Source: Platanthera guangdongensis
Taxonomy: Eukaryota; Streptophyta; Magnoliopsida; Asparagales; Orchidaceae
Length of the DNA: 64,000 bases
NCBI GenBank assembly: GCA_039583875.1
Contig: CM077155.1
Coordinates: 12,999,046 to 13,063,045 of the forward strand
Direction of reading: 5' to 3'
Shown here one piece after another: positions 29,850-41,638 of this stretch (position 1 is the first letter of the stretch; each line of letters starts with the position of its first letter). Under the pieces are notes generated by a model that saw only the letters and a program-made list of their open reading frames with translations, ran no database searches and was not told the origin of the DNA. The position numbers were made by a program, and so were the translations under genes.

Positions 29850-30500
29850 GTGACACGGGTAGGGACACGCCCGTGTCCTTACCCGTGTCCTGCTTGAGCG
29901 AAACGACAACGACAGTTTCCGTGTCTGTTCAATACTTGACATGGGTAGGGACACGCCCTTGTCCCGACCCGTGTCCGCATGACACGGCCGTGTTCCCTGG
30001 CCGTGTCCTTCTCTGGATTCATTTCGACGAACTCAACTCGACACAACGGCACACGGGTAGGGACACGCCCGTGTCTCTACCCGTGTCATACAATTCGTTG
30101 ATCTCGACACGTAGTTCGTCGATCTCGACATGCCTCGTCTAGTTCAACTCGACACAATGGCACACAGGTAGGGACACGCCCGCGTCTCTACCCGTGACAT
30201 ACAATTCGTCGATCTCGACACGCCTCGTCGAGTTCAACTTGACACAACGACACACGGCTAGGGACACGCCTGTGTCTCTAATCGTGTCATACAATTCGTC
30301 GATCTCGACATGTAGTTCTTCAATATAGACACGCTGGGTCGAGTTCAACTCGACAAACACGAACAATGGTAGGGAAACGCCCGTGTCATTTCACACAGGC
30401 AGTGACACGCCCGTGTCTCTACCCGTGTCCTTCTCTGGACATACTCGAGTCATCGACTCGAGAGCTGGCCACTGCCACACGGGTAGGGACATGCCCATGT
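29850..30500 (-). repeat. Palindromic array in U3 of D LTR
   Basis: Repeated nested hairpins of the type ACACGGGTAGGGACACG plus its partner, for example around 29852-29890, 30049-30085 and 30162-30195, alternate with TCGTCGA/TCGACGA elements. Several units have one or two changes that weaken the stem. Confidence 0.8.
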
Positions 30501-30641
30501 CTCTACCCTTGTCCCAAGCTTGATTGATTTCTCTTCCTTTTCACATGTGCTGCCCAATTGTCAGCACACCCCCTGAACCCCAGTCAGCTCTCCTGACTCA
30601 AAAACACGCACGAGGAGCCTAGTGCGATTCGGGACGTTACA

Positions 30642-31541
30642 GCCTGACCGGCCACAGAAGCTACAAACCTCTTTGCTCTTCTTCCTTGAAGCAGCATCAG
30701 ACACCTGAGGGCTCTTTCCTTCAACCAATTTCCTCTTATCCTTTCTCATTTGCTGGCCTCTGTTCTTAGCATTGTAGATTGCCTCGACCTTCAAGGCAGC
30801 TTATACCACACTGGTATAACTCACTGCTCCATAAGTACCAGCTAGCTACTGGATGTCACTTCTTAAACCACCGAGAAATCTTTTAACTCGATCCGCCTCG
30901 GAGCTTACCAAGCCGGGGGCAAACGGACTCAGCTTGCTGAACTCGATCTCATACTCACTAACTGTGAGCTGTCTCTACTTCAAATGTAAGAAATCATTCA
31001 TCAGGCGGTCCCTCTCGACCGAGGGTAGAAACTTTCCCAGTATCATCTCCTTAAAAGACTCACAAGTGCATTCTTCTTTCAAGCTCTCCCTCTCTCTCAG
31101 CCACAAACGTTTTGCTAACCCCTTGAGCTAGTAGGCGGCAATCATCACTCTCTGATCGAGAGTAACTCCAGAGTAGGAAAACATCTCTTCGATCGATATA
31201 AGCCAATCATCCAAGACCATAAAGTCTGCCTTTCCATCATAAGTAGGAGGCCTGAGTCGCTGAAACTGAGAGATAAACGTCATCTCTGGTGGAACCACTA
31301 CTGGAGGCACTAGAGGAGCAGGAGGGGCAGAGACAGCTAGACCCACAGTAGGGTCCTGCACTCTCGGAGCTATCCCAGACACAACCGTCAACATAAACTG
31401 AATCTGGGACTGCACATCCACCATCTGTCTTGTCAAGGCCTCATTGCTCTGTTGCAGACTCTCCATCATCGCATTGCTCTGCGCACCCGAAGACTCGCCC
31501 TCAGACTGGGGAGTTAGCCTCGTCGAAGGACGCTTCGACAT
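30642..31541 (-). pseudogene. Gag of gypsy E, truncated at zinc knuckle
   Basis: The ATG at 31541 (MSKRPSTRLTPQ) begins a Gag with a Gln-rich N-terminus, the capsid-entry motif FQRLRPPTYDGKAD...DDWLISIEEMF typical of plant gypsy Gag, and a C-terminal part ending CSFCGRSG, half of a CCHC knuckle. At least four in-frame stops interrupt it (the first near 31128). The minus-strand bases just upstream of the ATG, GATTATAG, form a splice acceptor. Confidence 0.85.
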
Positions 31542-32209
31542 CCTATAATCGAATTGGCACCAATCAAGACTTAGACCAACTGCTAGCACAAAACTACCTG
31601 GTACAGACAAAAAATACTTAAATATGAGCTTCAACTGCTAACTTGCTCTGGGATTTGGTTTTTACAATGATGATGTTATGCTTAACCTAGGATGGTTTAC
31701 CACCATCACACTAACTCATTTGCTTAGACCATGAACGCTTGAATTTGTATTCTTTTTGACTCAAAACCATGTGTGTACATACGTCATCATGCAAATCTTT
31801 AGCTTGGCACGTTGTGCTTGTGGAATGTTATGCTATGCATGTTGTGCTATGCATTCTAAAAAGGCCTTAATGCATACCATGGGCGACATACATATGAAAA
31901 TATTATGCATCTCATACTACATAGCATTTGCAGGCAACGAAAACGAAAATGTGCTAGTCACAGCCATGTGGTGAGGTTATGCATCCCATACTACATAACC
32001 CTCACATGTTGCCTCCTATGGTAGATCCATATACAAACACATATTATGCATCCCATACTACATAATATGCCCCGTATACTTCTATTCATGCTTATGAGTG
32101 TAGTGATCATGCTTCAGTCAAGAATTACTGATGACACATCGGTGTGTGTATGATATTACACTAAACAACTAACACTAACAAGGGAAAGTTGCCCGACCAA
32201 TTGTCAAGC
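31542..32209 (-). other. Leader of gypsy E
   Basis: A 668-nt noncoding leader lies between PBS and gag. It is AT-rich, with a 40-bp motif containing ATTATGCATC repeated about three times (31900-32070). No open frame of interest. Confidence 0.6.
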
Positions 32210-32227
32210 AACCTGGCTCTGATACCA
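32210..32227 (-). other. Primer binding site of gypsy E
   Basis: The minus strand reads TGGTATCAGAGCCAGGTT, a perfect initiator Met tRNA complement. Two bases separate it from the LTR end at 32230. Confidence 0.9.
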
Positions 32228-32229
32228 AC

Positions 32230-32517
32230 TGTCACAACCCACATTTTCTCAATGATTAAATCATATTAGAGCAAGAGAAAATATGTGCCATTATGCCACG
32301 TCGTGAAGGGGATAACAACACGTTCAGGCAAAACTCCAGACTTTAGATTTTTAAGGAAAATTCATAGTTAATATGAAAGAAAACCAGTTAAGTTTGATGG
32401 TCGTATCCCTGGCGCAGTGGATCAGCTAATCCATAATTAAAAATATGTTTATACGCTGCGGAAAATACTTTGGTTCAGTTGATTTGACATCTTACATGAG
32501 TGTAAACGTTTCCGAAG
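32230..32517 (-). repeat. 5' LTR of gypsy E, PBS-proximal part
   Basis: It starts TGTCACAACCC on the plus strand next to the PBS and is interrupted at the AACAA target site of copia F. Confidence 0.75.
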
Positions 32518-32856
32518 AACAATGTTGGGTATTGTATCCACAATGTACCTGATTTGAAGAAGCCCCTAGACAAGCTAAGGTCAATAGACTATGTATTTGA
32601 TAAACTTTTTCAAGTTGTACTTGCAGTTTCTCCACGCTAAGTGCACACCAATGTCAGGGTGCAGTAGGTCAATATACACGGATCTGCACGACGTAATCCC
32701 TCGTTGAGCAGATCAGTGTGTTGGCCTATGTGTACTCTCTCTATTGGAGTGCACTTACTTTCAAGTACAGGGCCGCTCATATGCAAGAGAAGACAAGGAG
32801 CATGGAGGATCAAGGAGCAGCTCCTAGGTGGAAGACGAAAAATCGTCCAAGGCAAA

Positions 32857-33173
32857 TTCGACGAGAATCACCAAGTGATTCTCGCCGAATCGGCGAGAAT
32901 CACTTGGTGATTCTCGCCGAATCGACGAGAATTATCAATGATTCTCGCCGACTCCTTCTGGCCATCTCAATATGGTGCCAAGTAAGATTCGGCGAGAATC
33001 GCTTGTAATTCCCGCCGAACCAATGGTCATGCAGCCCATGAATACAAGTTGAATTCGTTGAGAATCGACAAGTAATTCGAGGAGAATCACAATCGATTCT
33101 CGACGAATCGTCGAGAATCACTTGATGATTCTCACCGATTCGTCGAGAATCGTCTGCGATTCTCGCCGATTTT
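32857..33173 (+). repeat. Palindromic array in U3 of copia F LTR
   Basis: About ten GATTCTCG(C/A)CGA or reverse-complement elements alternate in orientation. The best palindrome, 32875-32903, has 14-bp perfect arms (GTGATTCTCGCCGA and its complement) around one base. The copy in the 3' LTR is at 40341-40657. Confidence 0.85.
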
Positions 33174-33293
33174 TCCTTGGCGTTTTCTCAGTTAATTTCC
33201 TGAACCGGATTCTGCCGCTGTTTAATATCTGGACCGGGACTTGGGGGCTACCTCTGTGGGTCCCACAAACGGTCTTATTGGGGGTAGCTACAG

Positions 33294-33301
33294 TATAAAT
33301 A
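33294..33301 (+). promoter_or_regulatory. TATA box of copia F LTR
   Basis: TATAAATA downstream of the palindromic array; second copy at 40778-40785. Confidence 0.7.
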
Positions 33302-34151
33302 CATGGGTATTTTGAACAGTACCTACACAGAGAAAATACGCGAGCTCACGGAAACCCTAAAATCGCGAAATCCTTCCGCCGCCTCCGTCGCCGCTCGCGC
33401 AAGTCCGTCGCCGCCACCGATAGATCTTCTTCCCGATCTCCGGCGACAGTAGCTTAGCAAGGCTTGAGTCTCACGAGTCTATCCAGAGATCCTTTGTCTC
33501 TCGATTTGTTGATCGGAAACACTTCCCATCCGAATCGATCGAGACGACCGATCCTCGTGTGACCGTTGGTAGACCGAGCTTGCTTCGCAACGAAGTTTGG
33601 ATCTCCAAGTTCAGCAGCTGCTCGTCATCGTAGCCGCCGATCCCGAAGCTAGCCGCCGCTCGTGTGCCGCCGCCGGTTCCGGGGAGATCTTCTCCAAGAG
33701 AGACCAAGGTCGTAGACTCTTCATCGACTTCAAGAACACGTCGTCGAACAAAGAGGAACACTGGTGTCTCCAAGAGAAGTTTGTATCACGTGTACATTCT
33801 ACTTTTATTTCATTGTAAAGGAACTTTAGTTCCGTGTTGTAAGGGTTGGGTGCAACCCGATTTGTGGGAGTGTTGACTCTCACATGTGGAAGGGCTCCTT
33901 CCGTTAGTGAAGGGATTGGATTTCAATCCCGTTGGTGAAGTGACCGAGTCGTCCCTTGTTGGGGAGATAGGTCGAAGGGGGAAAGTGGATGTACCCAACT
34001 CGGGGAACCACTATAAATTTGCTGTGTATTCTGTGTGCTGTGTTTGTTGTTTTTATTGTGCAGGTACATCTGTAAATTCCGCAAAAGAACCACACGTTAC
34101 CTATTCCCCCCCCCATAGGTACACATAGCCGACACTAGGTGGACTTTCAAG

Positions 34152-34168
34152 TGGTATCAGAGCCAGGT
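34152..34168 (+). other. Primer binding site of copia F
   Basis: TGGTATCAGAGCCAGGT lies two bases after the 5' LTR; it is a perfect Met-tRNA complement. Confidence 0.93.
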
Positions 34169-34239
34169 TCCTCAACAAAAAGGCTAACACCTTGAGGTGA
34201 ATCCTGCCACTAGTGTCAACAAGGAGACATACAGCTACT

Positions 34240-36519
34240 ATGGACGGGCTCAAGTACTCCGGCAAGATCCCAGTGTGCAACAGACTTAACTTTCCTATCT
34301 GGAAGGAAAGGATCAGGTTCTATATGGAAGCAGTGGACCCTCGACTGTTCATGATCGTGCTGGAGGGACCTTATGTACCCACTAAGGCCTCCACCATTGA
34401 TCCCACCAAGAAAGTGCCAAAGACACTCTCTGAAATGGACAAGGATGAGATGGTCCTAGTGGGCCTTGACATGAAGGCAAGAAACATCCTGGTCAGCGCG
34501 GTTGACGACTCTATGATGCAAAACTTCAGCAACTGCAGGACAGCTCAGGAGATTTGGCAGTGCCTGATCATCCTAATGGAGGGCACGGATGAAGTGAGGG
34601 ATGATCGGAGATCCCTCCTGAACCAGAAGTATGAGGCCTTCCGGCAAGGGCCTAAGGAAGAGATCGGAGTCACATACGAGAACTTCCTGAAGATTGTTAA
34701 CGCCCTCAAGGGCTATGGAAGAGTGTTCACCAATGGTGAACTCAATGACAAATTCCTTAGGTCCCTTACTAAGGAATGGGATACAAAGATCTGCGCCATC
34801 AGAGAATTTGGCAGACTAGCTGAAACTGATCCACAAATCCTGTTCGGGAAGCTGATGTCCTATGAACTTCAGCTGAACACCAGGAAGGCAGAGGAAGAAG
34901 CAGAGAAGGCTGCTGCAAAAGAAAAGACTGTGGCCCTAAAAGCCAGTCACTCCAGAAAAGGGAAGGGTGCGGTGTCGTACCGTGCCAGAAATAAGGAAGA
35001 AGAGGAGGACTCCGATCCATGCTCCTCCAGCTCAGAACTGTCGGAAGAGGATTTCTCCCTCATCACTCGAGAGTTCAAGAAATTCCTCAAGATGAGGAAT
35101 CAAAGGAAGAGAGACGGCTCCTCATCCAGACATCAGAAGAAAAACTACTCTTCTGACAGGTATGCATCTAAACCTAACAAACATCGTTCTTCTGATATTA
35201 TTTGCTTTGGATGCAATAAGCCAGGTCACGTCGTGGCCGACTGCCATCAAAACAAAAGAGATAAAGGGAAAGGAGAGGAGCTCAAATCCTCCAGAGATAA
35301 GAAGGAGCGGAGCTACATCGCAAGAAGACCAAAGACACTAAGTGAGTCTGATTCCTCAGACTCCAGTGATGATGAGGAAGCCTACTTCGGGCTGGTGGGT
35401 CGCTCAGACTCAGAAGGAGAATGTCCCCCATTTACTGGGAAGGTAAAAGCTCACACCCCTCTTTCCGACTCCGACTCTGATCCTGAGTCTCAGGATGATG
35501 AACCTGAGGATGGCCCTTCGGCCCGCGAAGCTGAACTCCTCGAGAAGTATGAGCTTCTGCTCAACACCTTCGACGAGTGCCGTAAGAGACTGAGGGCTGA
35601 GAAGAAGGAAGTAAAATTCCTTAAGGGTGAGTGTGTATCCCTAAGGGAAGAGGTCACTAGTTTGATTTCTCTCCGGCAGGAACACCTTGACCTGACTTCA
35701 AAGCACTCAGAGTCTTTGCAGCTCCTTGATCTCAAGCAGGAGGAAGTCAACAAATTGGAAGAACTACTTGCGGCAGAAAGGAAGATCGTACAGAGCTTCT
35801 CTATGCCAAAAACAGTGCTTCCAGTCGTTGACACCTTCTCTGCTCAGGCCAAAGGAGCTGGCTTGGGGCATGTTGGGGCATCTGGTTCTTCATCTCGGAG
35901 AAACAAGAACCAGAGGAAGAATAAGGCCGCCAAGAAGGCCTCTGCTGATGAAAAGGGGAAGGCTCCTCTTAGTCCTGTTGCGTTCAGAAAGCCTGGCTTT
36001 CCTTGCAACCAACATGACTTTGAGTCAACATTTGGGCATCATTTCCGGCCCTCGGTTGCAAAGCCTAAGAGCCGGTATGACGGTTGGAACTTCCCCCGGA
36101 ACTTTGGTGAGAGTGCCTTCAAGGCACCTTATGAGGAGATCCACATAGGAAATTATGGTCCGTTCTCTAGTGGCCATAATGGAAAGCAGGCGCCAAAAGT
36201 CAAGCCTGTTATTCAAAAGGTGACAAAGTCATGTGACTGCCATCACCATGAGGCCTCCACCTCCAGATCCAAGGCCCCAGCTGTACCCGTTGCTCCCAGG
36301 GTAAGGCAGGAGCCTCGGAAGAGATACAACAGGTTCGACTGTTGGTGTTGTGGCAAAGTCGGTCACTTTGCCGTGGATTGTTGGTTTAATCCAAGGAACT
36401 ACGAGACTCCCCATGTTAACAATGCGAGACCGACCACTCGTAGGGTTAACCGACCGAGGGGGAGTGTGCTAACCAGGAATCTAGGACCCAAGTTCGATTG
36501 GGTTCCTAAGGCAAATTAA
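34240..36519 (+). CDS. Gag of copia F
   Basis: 759 codons from the ATG at 34240 (MDGLKYSGKIPV) to TAA at 36517-36519. The N-terminal half is a SIRE-type capsid (NFPIWKERIRFYMEAVDPRLF, AQEIWQCL, LNDKFLRSLTKEWD). Next come a Lys/Glu-rich segment, a first zinc knuckle CFGCNKPGHVVADC (about 35204-35245), acidic Ser/Asp clusters, a coiled-coil stretch (about residues 430-520) and a basic region with a second knuckle CWCCGKVGHFAVDC (about 36339-36380). The frame is intact. A start at a GTG nine codons earlier (34213) is less likely. The protein would form the particle shell and bind element RNA. Confidence 0.92.
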   Translation: MDGLKYSGKIPVCNRLNFPIWKERIRFYMEAVDPRLFMIVLEGPYVPTKASTIDPTKKVPKTLSEMDKDEMVLVGLDMKARNILVSAVDDSMMQNFSNCRTAQEIWQCLIILMEGTDEVRDDRRSLLNQKYEAFRQGPKEEIGVTYENFLKIVNALKGYGRVFTNGELNDKFLRSLTKEWDTKICAIREFGRLAETDPQILFGKLMSYELQLNTRKAEEEAEKAAAKEKTVALKASHSRKGKGAVSYRARNKEEEEDSDPCSSSSELSEEDFSLITREFKKFLKMRNQRKRDGSSSRHQKKNYSSDRYASKPNKHRSSDIICFGCNKPGHVVADCHQNKRDKGKGEELKSSRDKKERSYIARRPKTLSESDSSDSSDDEEAYFGLVGRSDSEGECPPFTGKVKAHTPLSDSDSDPESQDDEPEDGPSAREAELLEKYELLLNTFDECRKRLRAEKKEVKFLKGECVSLREEVTSLISLRQEHLDLTSKHSESLQLLDLKQEEVNKLEELLAAERKIVQSFSMPKTVLPVVDTFSAQAKGAGLGHVGASGSSSRRNKNQRKNKAAKKASADEKGKAPLSPVAFRKPGFPCNQHDFESTFGHHFRPSVAKPKSRYDGWNFPRNFGESAFKAPYEEIHIGNYGPFSSGHNGKQAPKVKPVIQKVTKSCDCHHHEASTSRSKAPAVPVAPRVRQEPRKRYNRFDCWCCGKVGHFAVDCWFNPRNYETPHVNNARPTTRRVNRPRGSVLTRNLGPKFDWVPKAN

Positions 36520-39500
36520 TTTTGTTTTGCAGGAATGTCCAAAGGCCACCAAAACACCAATCTGGTATTTGGACAGTGGATGCTCCCGGCATATGACCGG
36601 GACAAGAAGCCTGCTGCGTGATTACACTCCAGTCGAGAATGGACCCAAAGTCATCTTTGGAGGGTCAGATCGAGGAGTCACCAGAGGTTATGGTATGATT
36701 TCCAACGGTATAATCTCTATCACCGACGTGGCTTATGTTGAAGGGTTAAACCATAACCTGATCAGTGTAAGTCAGTTATGTGATAAAGGTTATGACGTTA
36801 AGTTCTGCAAGGATAAATGTCTGATAATTTCACGTTCCTCCTCTGAGACGGTATTATCAGGCATTAGGAGCAGAAATATTTTCTGCTTAGATTTTCTTAG
36901 TATAGATTCATCTACCCCCGTATGCCTTGTGGCAACAGGCAGTGCTTCTCTTTGTGAACAATGGCAAAAGAGATTGGCACATATTAATTATAAGACAATT
37001 AGTATGCTATTTTCTAAGAATTTAGTAAGAGATGCTCCCAGTATCAAGTGCATCAAGGATAGCCCCTGTCATGCTTGCCAGATGGGCAAACAGACACGGG
37101 CTACCTTTAAGAGCATTGCAGACAAAGACTCTTCCCGATGTCTTTATCTGCTACATATGGACTTGTTTGGCCCAATGCAAGTTCATAGTTTGGGAGGCAA
37201 GTCATATACGCTAGTGATAGTTGATGATCACTCACGGTTTACATGGGTGTTCTTTTTGAAACGAAAGTCAGATACTTTTGACATCTTCACTAATTTTGTC
37301 AAGCAAGTTCAGAACGAATTTAACTGCTCCGTGGTCAAAATTCGAAGTGACCATGGAACAGAATTCGAATCTGGTGCTATGACAGAATTTTGTGAAGAAC
37401 AAGGTATCTTTCATGAGTTTTCCTCCCCGCGCACTCCTCAGCAAAATGGAGTTGCGGAGAGGAGAAATAGAACTCTCATTGAGGCCTGCACGACTATGTT
37501 GAAAGATGCTTCTCTCCCGGAATACTTCTGGGCAGAGGGTGTCAATACGGCATGTCATGTACAAAACCGAGCGTTGATCAACAAACATCATCGTAAGACG
37601 CCCTACGAGCTACTGAAAGGCAGGAAACCAACCATGTCCTACTTGAGGATCTTTGGTTGCAGATGCTATGTACTAAATAATGGGAAGTATCCGCGTACTA
37701 AATTCGGTGAAAAATGCTTCGAAGGAATATTCATGGGATATAGTTCCCATAGTCGGGCATATAGGGTCTTCAATAAGAAAACCTTAGTGGTAGAAGAATC
37801 AATAAATGTTGTATTTGATGAAGGAAGCTTGCTTAACAGCAATTCTTCCAGTTGTATTCTTGAAGATGCAGGTGCTAGACTTGACCAGCTGAATCTGGAT
37901 GAAACCCCTAAAGATGACGCACCCAAGTACGTCAAAGTTTCCACCTCCACATCATCTGAAAATGTTGAAGATCAAGATGGAACAAATCTTTTAGAAGAAT
38001 GAGAAGCACAAGAAGTAGCTGAAGCTCCAGACGCCAGACTTCTAGAGCTCCGTCACGTGAGGGATCATCCTAGAGAACAGATCATCGGAGATCCTCGTGT
38101 AGGCGTCAGAACTCGAAGAGGTACAACTAACGAAGTATTGCATCTCAGCTTCCTGTCTCAGGTTGAGCCAAAGAAGTTCGATGAGGCGAACAAGGATGCG
38201 GCATGGATTCTGGCCATGCAAGAGGAACTACATCAATTCGAACGATGCAAGGTTTGGACGCTGGTTCCCAGACCATACAAGCAGAATGTCATTGGCACGA
38301 AGTGGATTTTCAGAAACAAGCTGGATGAACATGGTGTCATCATAAAGAACAAGGCCAGGCTGGTGGCTCAAGGTTACAGACAGGAGGAAGGGATTGACTT
38401 CGACCAAACCTTCGCACCAGTCGCAAGGCTCGAGGCAATCCGGTTGTTCCTGGCATATGCTTCACACAAAGGATTCACTGTCTACCAAATGGATGTGAAA
38501 TCGGCATTCCTGAACGGAGACCTGAAAGAGGAAGTATACGTCGCTCAACCCCCAGGTTTTGTCGACCCTACTTATCCCAATCACGTTTATTTTCTTAATA
38601 AGGCCTTATATGGGTTGAAACAAGCTCCACGAGCTTGGTATGAGACTTTATCTAGCTTTCTTCTTGAGAACAAGTTCTCCAGAGGTAAAATAGATAAAAC
38701 ATTGTTTCTCCGGGAAGTCAAAGGCAAGATTTTGCTGGTGCAAATCTATGTCGATGACATAATATTCGGCTCAACGGACAACAATCTTTGCAAAAAGTTT
38801 TCCAAACTTATGCAAGGAAAGTTTGAAATGAGCAGTATGGGAGAGCTCAAGTATTTCTTAGGCCTTCAAGTGAAACAGTCTGAGGATGGAATTTTCATTT
38901 CTCAGACGAAGTTCACAAATGAACTCCTTAAGAAATTCGGTATGGAGAGTGCAACCTCTATGAGGACTCCAATGGGATCCACCATGTCTCTGGATAAGGA
39001 TGAGAAAGGTAAACCTTTCGATGAAACCAAATACAGAAGCATCATTGGATCCCTGCTCTACCTTACTGCCAGTAGACCGGATATTATGTTCTCCACATAT
39101 GTATGTGCCCGATATCAGGTGAACACTAAGGAATCTCACTATGTCGCTGCAAAGCGAATTCTAAGATACCTTAAAGGTACTCCTAATCTTGGCTTGTGGT
39201 ATCCGAGGAACAATGATGTCGAGCTAATAGGCTTTTCAGATGCAGACTTTGCAGGGAGCAGGGATGACAGGAAAAGCACCTCCGGGACGTGTCAATTCCT
39301 CGGCAGGAGGCTTATCTCATGGAACAGCAAGAAACAGAATTGCGTTGCAACCTCCACAGCAGAGTCCGAGTATATCTCGGCAGGAAGCTGTTGCGCACAA
39401 CTCCTTTGGATCAGAAATCAGTTAGCCGACTACAACCTTCAGTTCAAGGAAGTTCCAATGTACTGCGACTCCTCCAGTGCAATTGCCATTGCCAACAATC

Positions 39501-39694
39501 CGGTGTCGCACAGCAGAACGAAGCATATTGAAGTACGCTACCACTTCATTAGGGAGCACGTGGAGAACAAGGCTATCTCTCTCTGTTATGTCCCCACGGA
39601 CAAGCAGATTGCTGATGTATTCACAAAGCCCCTAGACGAGGCAAAGTTCAATCTTTTCAAGACAGAATTGGGGATGCTCAATTATGAAGAATGA
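36485..39694 (+). pseudogene. Pol of copia F, one nonsense codon
   Basis: The pol frame opens after a stop at 36482-36484 and overlaps the end of gag by 35 nt in the +1 frame. Domains: protease WYLDSGCSRHMTG (about 36562), GAG-pre-integrase with HACQMGK, integrase core with D in HMDLFGP, D in IRSDHGTEF and E in NGVAERRNR, integrase tail, reverse transcriptase with [12 protein letters not shown] and YVDDIIFGS (about 38748), and RNase H with [29 protein letters not shown] and VFTKPLD. The only visible nonsense codon is TGA at 38000-38002, between integrase and reverse transcriptase; the same frame continues after it. The mode of pol expression from gag is unclear. Confidence 0.92.
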
Positions 39695-40006
39695 AGACTA
39701 CAGAGGCTCCCAACTCGTGCATAATCTGAGGGGGAGCCGGGAACTCCAGCGTGAGTACAGATGCAAGAACTGAGGGGGAGCTACGGGCCAAAGGTTCCTG
39801 ACCCCGATTTGCCGAAGCCGAAAAGGGGGAGATAACCCTCTCGGGGTCAAGGCTAAGGTGGCTCCAGCTTGCTCCCAAGCACTCGGTATTGGTAAGGGAT
39901 GTCTCCACTTAATGATGTTACGTTTATGGTCTTCAGTTGCTTTCCTTTTCACTTGCTCTATTCACCTTAGCTTGTAGGGTTTAGGCTTCTTCAAATAGGG
40001 GGAGAT
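39695..40006 (+). other. 3' region of copia F with four purine tracts
   Basis: The octamer AGGGGGAG occurs at 39729-39736, 39773-39780, 39824-39831 and 39997-40004; only the last abuts the LTR. Repeated purine tracts are known in SIRE-type elements. No envelope-like frame is present. Confidence 0.8.
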
Positions 40007-41638
40007 TGTTGGGTATTGTATCCACAATGTACCTGATTTGAAGAAGCCCCTGGACAAGCTAAGGTCAATAGACTATGTATTTGATAAACTTTTTCAAGTT
40101 GTACTTGCAGTTTCTCCACGCTAAGTGCACACCAATGTCAGGGTGCAGTAGGTCAATATACACGGATCTGCACGACGTAATCCCTCGTTGAGCAGATCAG
40201 TGTGTTGGCCTATGTGTACTCTCTCTATTGGAGTGCACTTACTTTCAAGTACAGGGCCGCTCATATGCAAGAGAAGACAAGGAGCATGGAGGATCAAGGA
40301 GCAGCTCCTAGGTGGAAGACGAAAAATCGTCCAAGGCAAATTCGACGAGAATCACCAAGTGATTCTCGCCGAATCGGCGAGAATCACTTGGTGATTCTCG
40401 CCGAATCGACGAGAATTATCAATGATTCTCGCCGACTCCTTCTGGCCATCTCAATATGGTGCCAAGTAAGATTCGGCGAGAATCGCTTGTAATTCCCGCC
40501 GAACCAATGGTCATGCAGCCCATGAATACAAGTTGAATTCGTTGAGAATCGACAAGTAATTCGACGAGAATCACAATCGATTCTCGACGAATCGTCGAGA
40601 ATCACTTGATGATTCTCACCGATTCGTCGAGAATCGTCTGCGATTCTCGCCGATTTTTCCTTGGCGTTTTCTCAGTTAATTTCCTGAACCGGATTCTGCC
40701 GCTGTTTAATATCTGGACCGGGACTTGGGGGCTACCTCTGTGGGTCCCACAAACGGTCTTATTGGGGGTAGCTACAGTATAAATACATGGGTATTTTGAA
40801 CAGTACCTACACAGAGAAAATACGCGAGCTCACGGAAACCCTAAAATCGCGAAATCCTTCCGCCGCCTCCGTCGCCGCTCGCGCAAGTCCGTCGCCGCCA
40901 CCGATAGATCTTCTTCCCGATCTCCGGCGACAGTAGCTTAGCAAGGCTTGAGTCTCACGAGTCTATCCAGAGATCCTTTGTCTCTCGATTTGTTGATCGG
41001 AAACACTTCCCATCCGAATCGATCGAGACGACCGATCCTCGTGTGACCGTTGGTAGACCGAGCTTGCTTCGCAACGAAGTTTGGATCTCCAAGTTCAGCA
41101 GCTGCTCGTCATCGTAGCCGCCGATCCCGAAGCTAGCCGCCGCTCGTGTGCCGCCGCCGGTTCCGGGGAGATCTTCTCCAAGAGAGACCAAGGTCGTAGA
41201 CTCTTCATCGACTTCAAGAACACGTCGTCGAACAAAGAGGAACACCGGTGTCTCCAAGAGAAGTTTGTATCACGTGTACATTCTACTTTTATTTCATTGT
41301 AAAGGAACTTTAGTTCCGTGTTGTAAGGGTTGGGTGCAACCCGATTTGTGGGAGTGTTGACTCTCACGTGTGGAAGGGCTCCTTCCGTTAGTGAAGGGAT
41401 TGGATTTCAATCCCGTTGGTGAAGTGACCGAGTCGTCCCTTGTTGGGGAGATAGGTCGAAGGGGGAAAGTGGATGTACCCAAGTCGGGGAACCACTATAA
41501 ATTTGCTGTGTATTCTGTGTGCTGTGTTTGTTGTTTTTATTGTGCAGGTACATCTGTAAATTCCGCAAAAGAACCACACGTTACCTATTCCCCCCCCCCC
41601 CCCATAGGTACACATAGCCGACACTAGGTGGACTTTCA
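40007..41638 (+). repeat. 3' LTR of copia F (1632 bp)
   Basis: It matches the 5' LTR apart from about five substitutions and a longer C run (14 C at 41590-41603). Confidence 0.95.

Larger units (their letters stand above)
23381..30641 (-). mobile_element. Ty3/gypsy element D, 5' LTR and most of pol
   Basis: D is a relative of G1 on the minus strand: 5' LTR (27134-30641), leader (26578-27133) and pol (23381-26577). Its integrase tail and 3' LTR are cut off by copia A and should lie left of the window. It sits in the gag zinc knuckle of E; the first bases beyond its LTR (30642-30646, GCCTG) are the predicted target duplication. Gag is absent. D is older than G1 judging by its many stops and frameshifts. 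Confidence 0.9.
27134..30641 (-). repeat. 5' LTR of gypsy D (3508 bp)
   Basis: It has TGTAA/TTACA ends. On the minus strand the order equals that of the G1 LTR: palindromic array, TATA box, Gag exon 1, long intron with twin hairpins, Gag exon 2, LTR end. It is complete; the partner LTR is outside the window. Confidence 0.9.
32523..34149 (+). repeat. 5' LTR of copia F (1627 bp)
   Basis: It runs from TGTTGGGTATTG to GGACTTTCA. The U3 part has an inverted-repeat array (32857-33173), then TATAAATA at 33294-33301. A run of nine C lies at 34106-34114. Confidence 0.95.
32523..41638 (+). mobile_element. SIRE-like Ty1/copia element F, full length (9116 bp)
   Basis: Two LTRs (1627 and 1632 bp, offset 7484), PBS, gag, pol and a set of purine tracts are present. 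Target duplication AACAA is at 32518-32522 and 41639-41643. The LTRs differ at about five bases plus a length change in one C run, so the insertion is very recent. Gag shape, WYLDSGCSRHMTG protease motif and reverse transcriptase point to the SIRE/Maximus lineage; the envelope-like frame of some SIRE elements is absent. Confidence 0.94.

Noticed and set aside
39695..40006. Envelope-like frame downstream of SIRE-like pol
   Set aside because: Only about 310 bases remain before the LTR, and no frame with a membrane segment is present.
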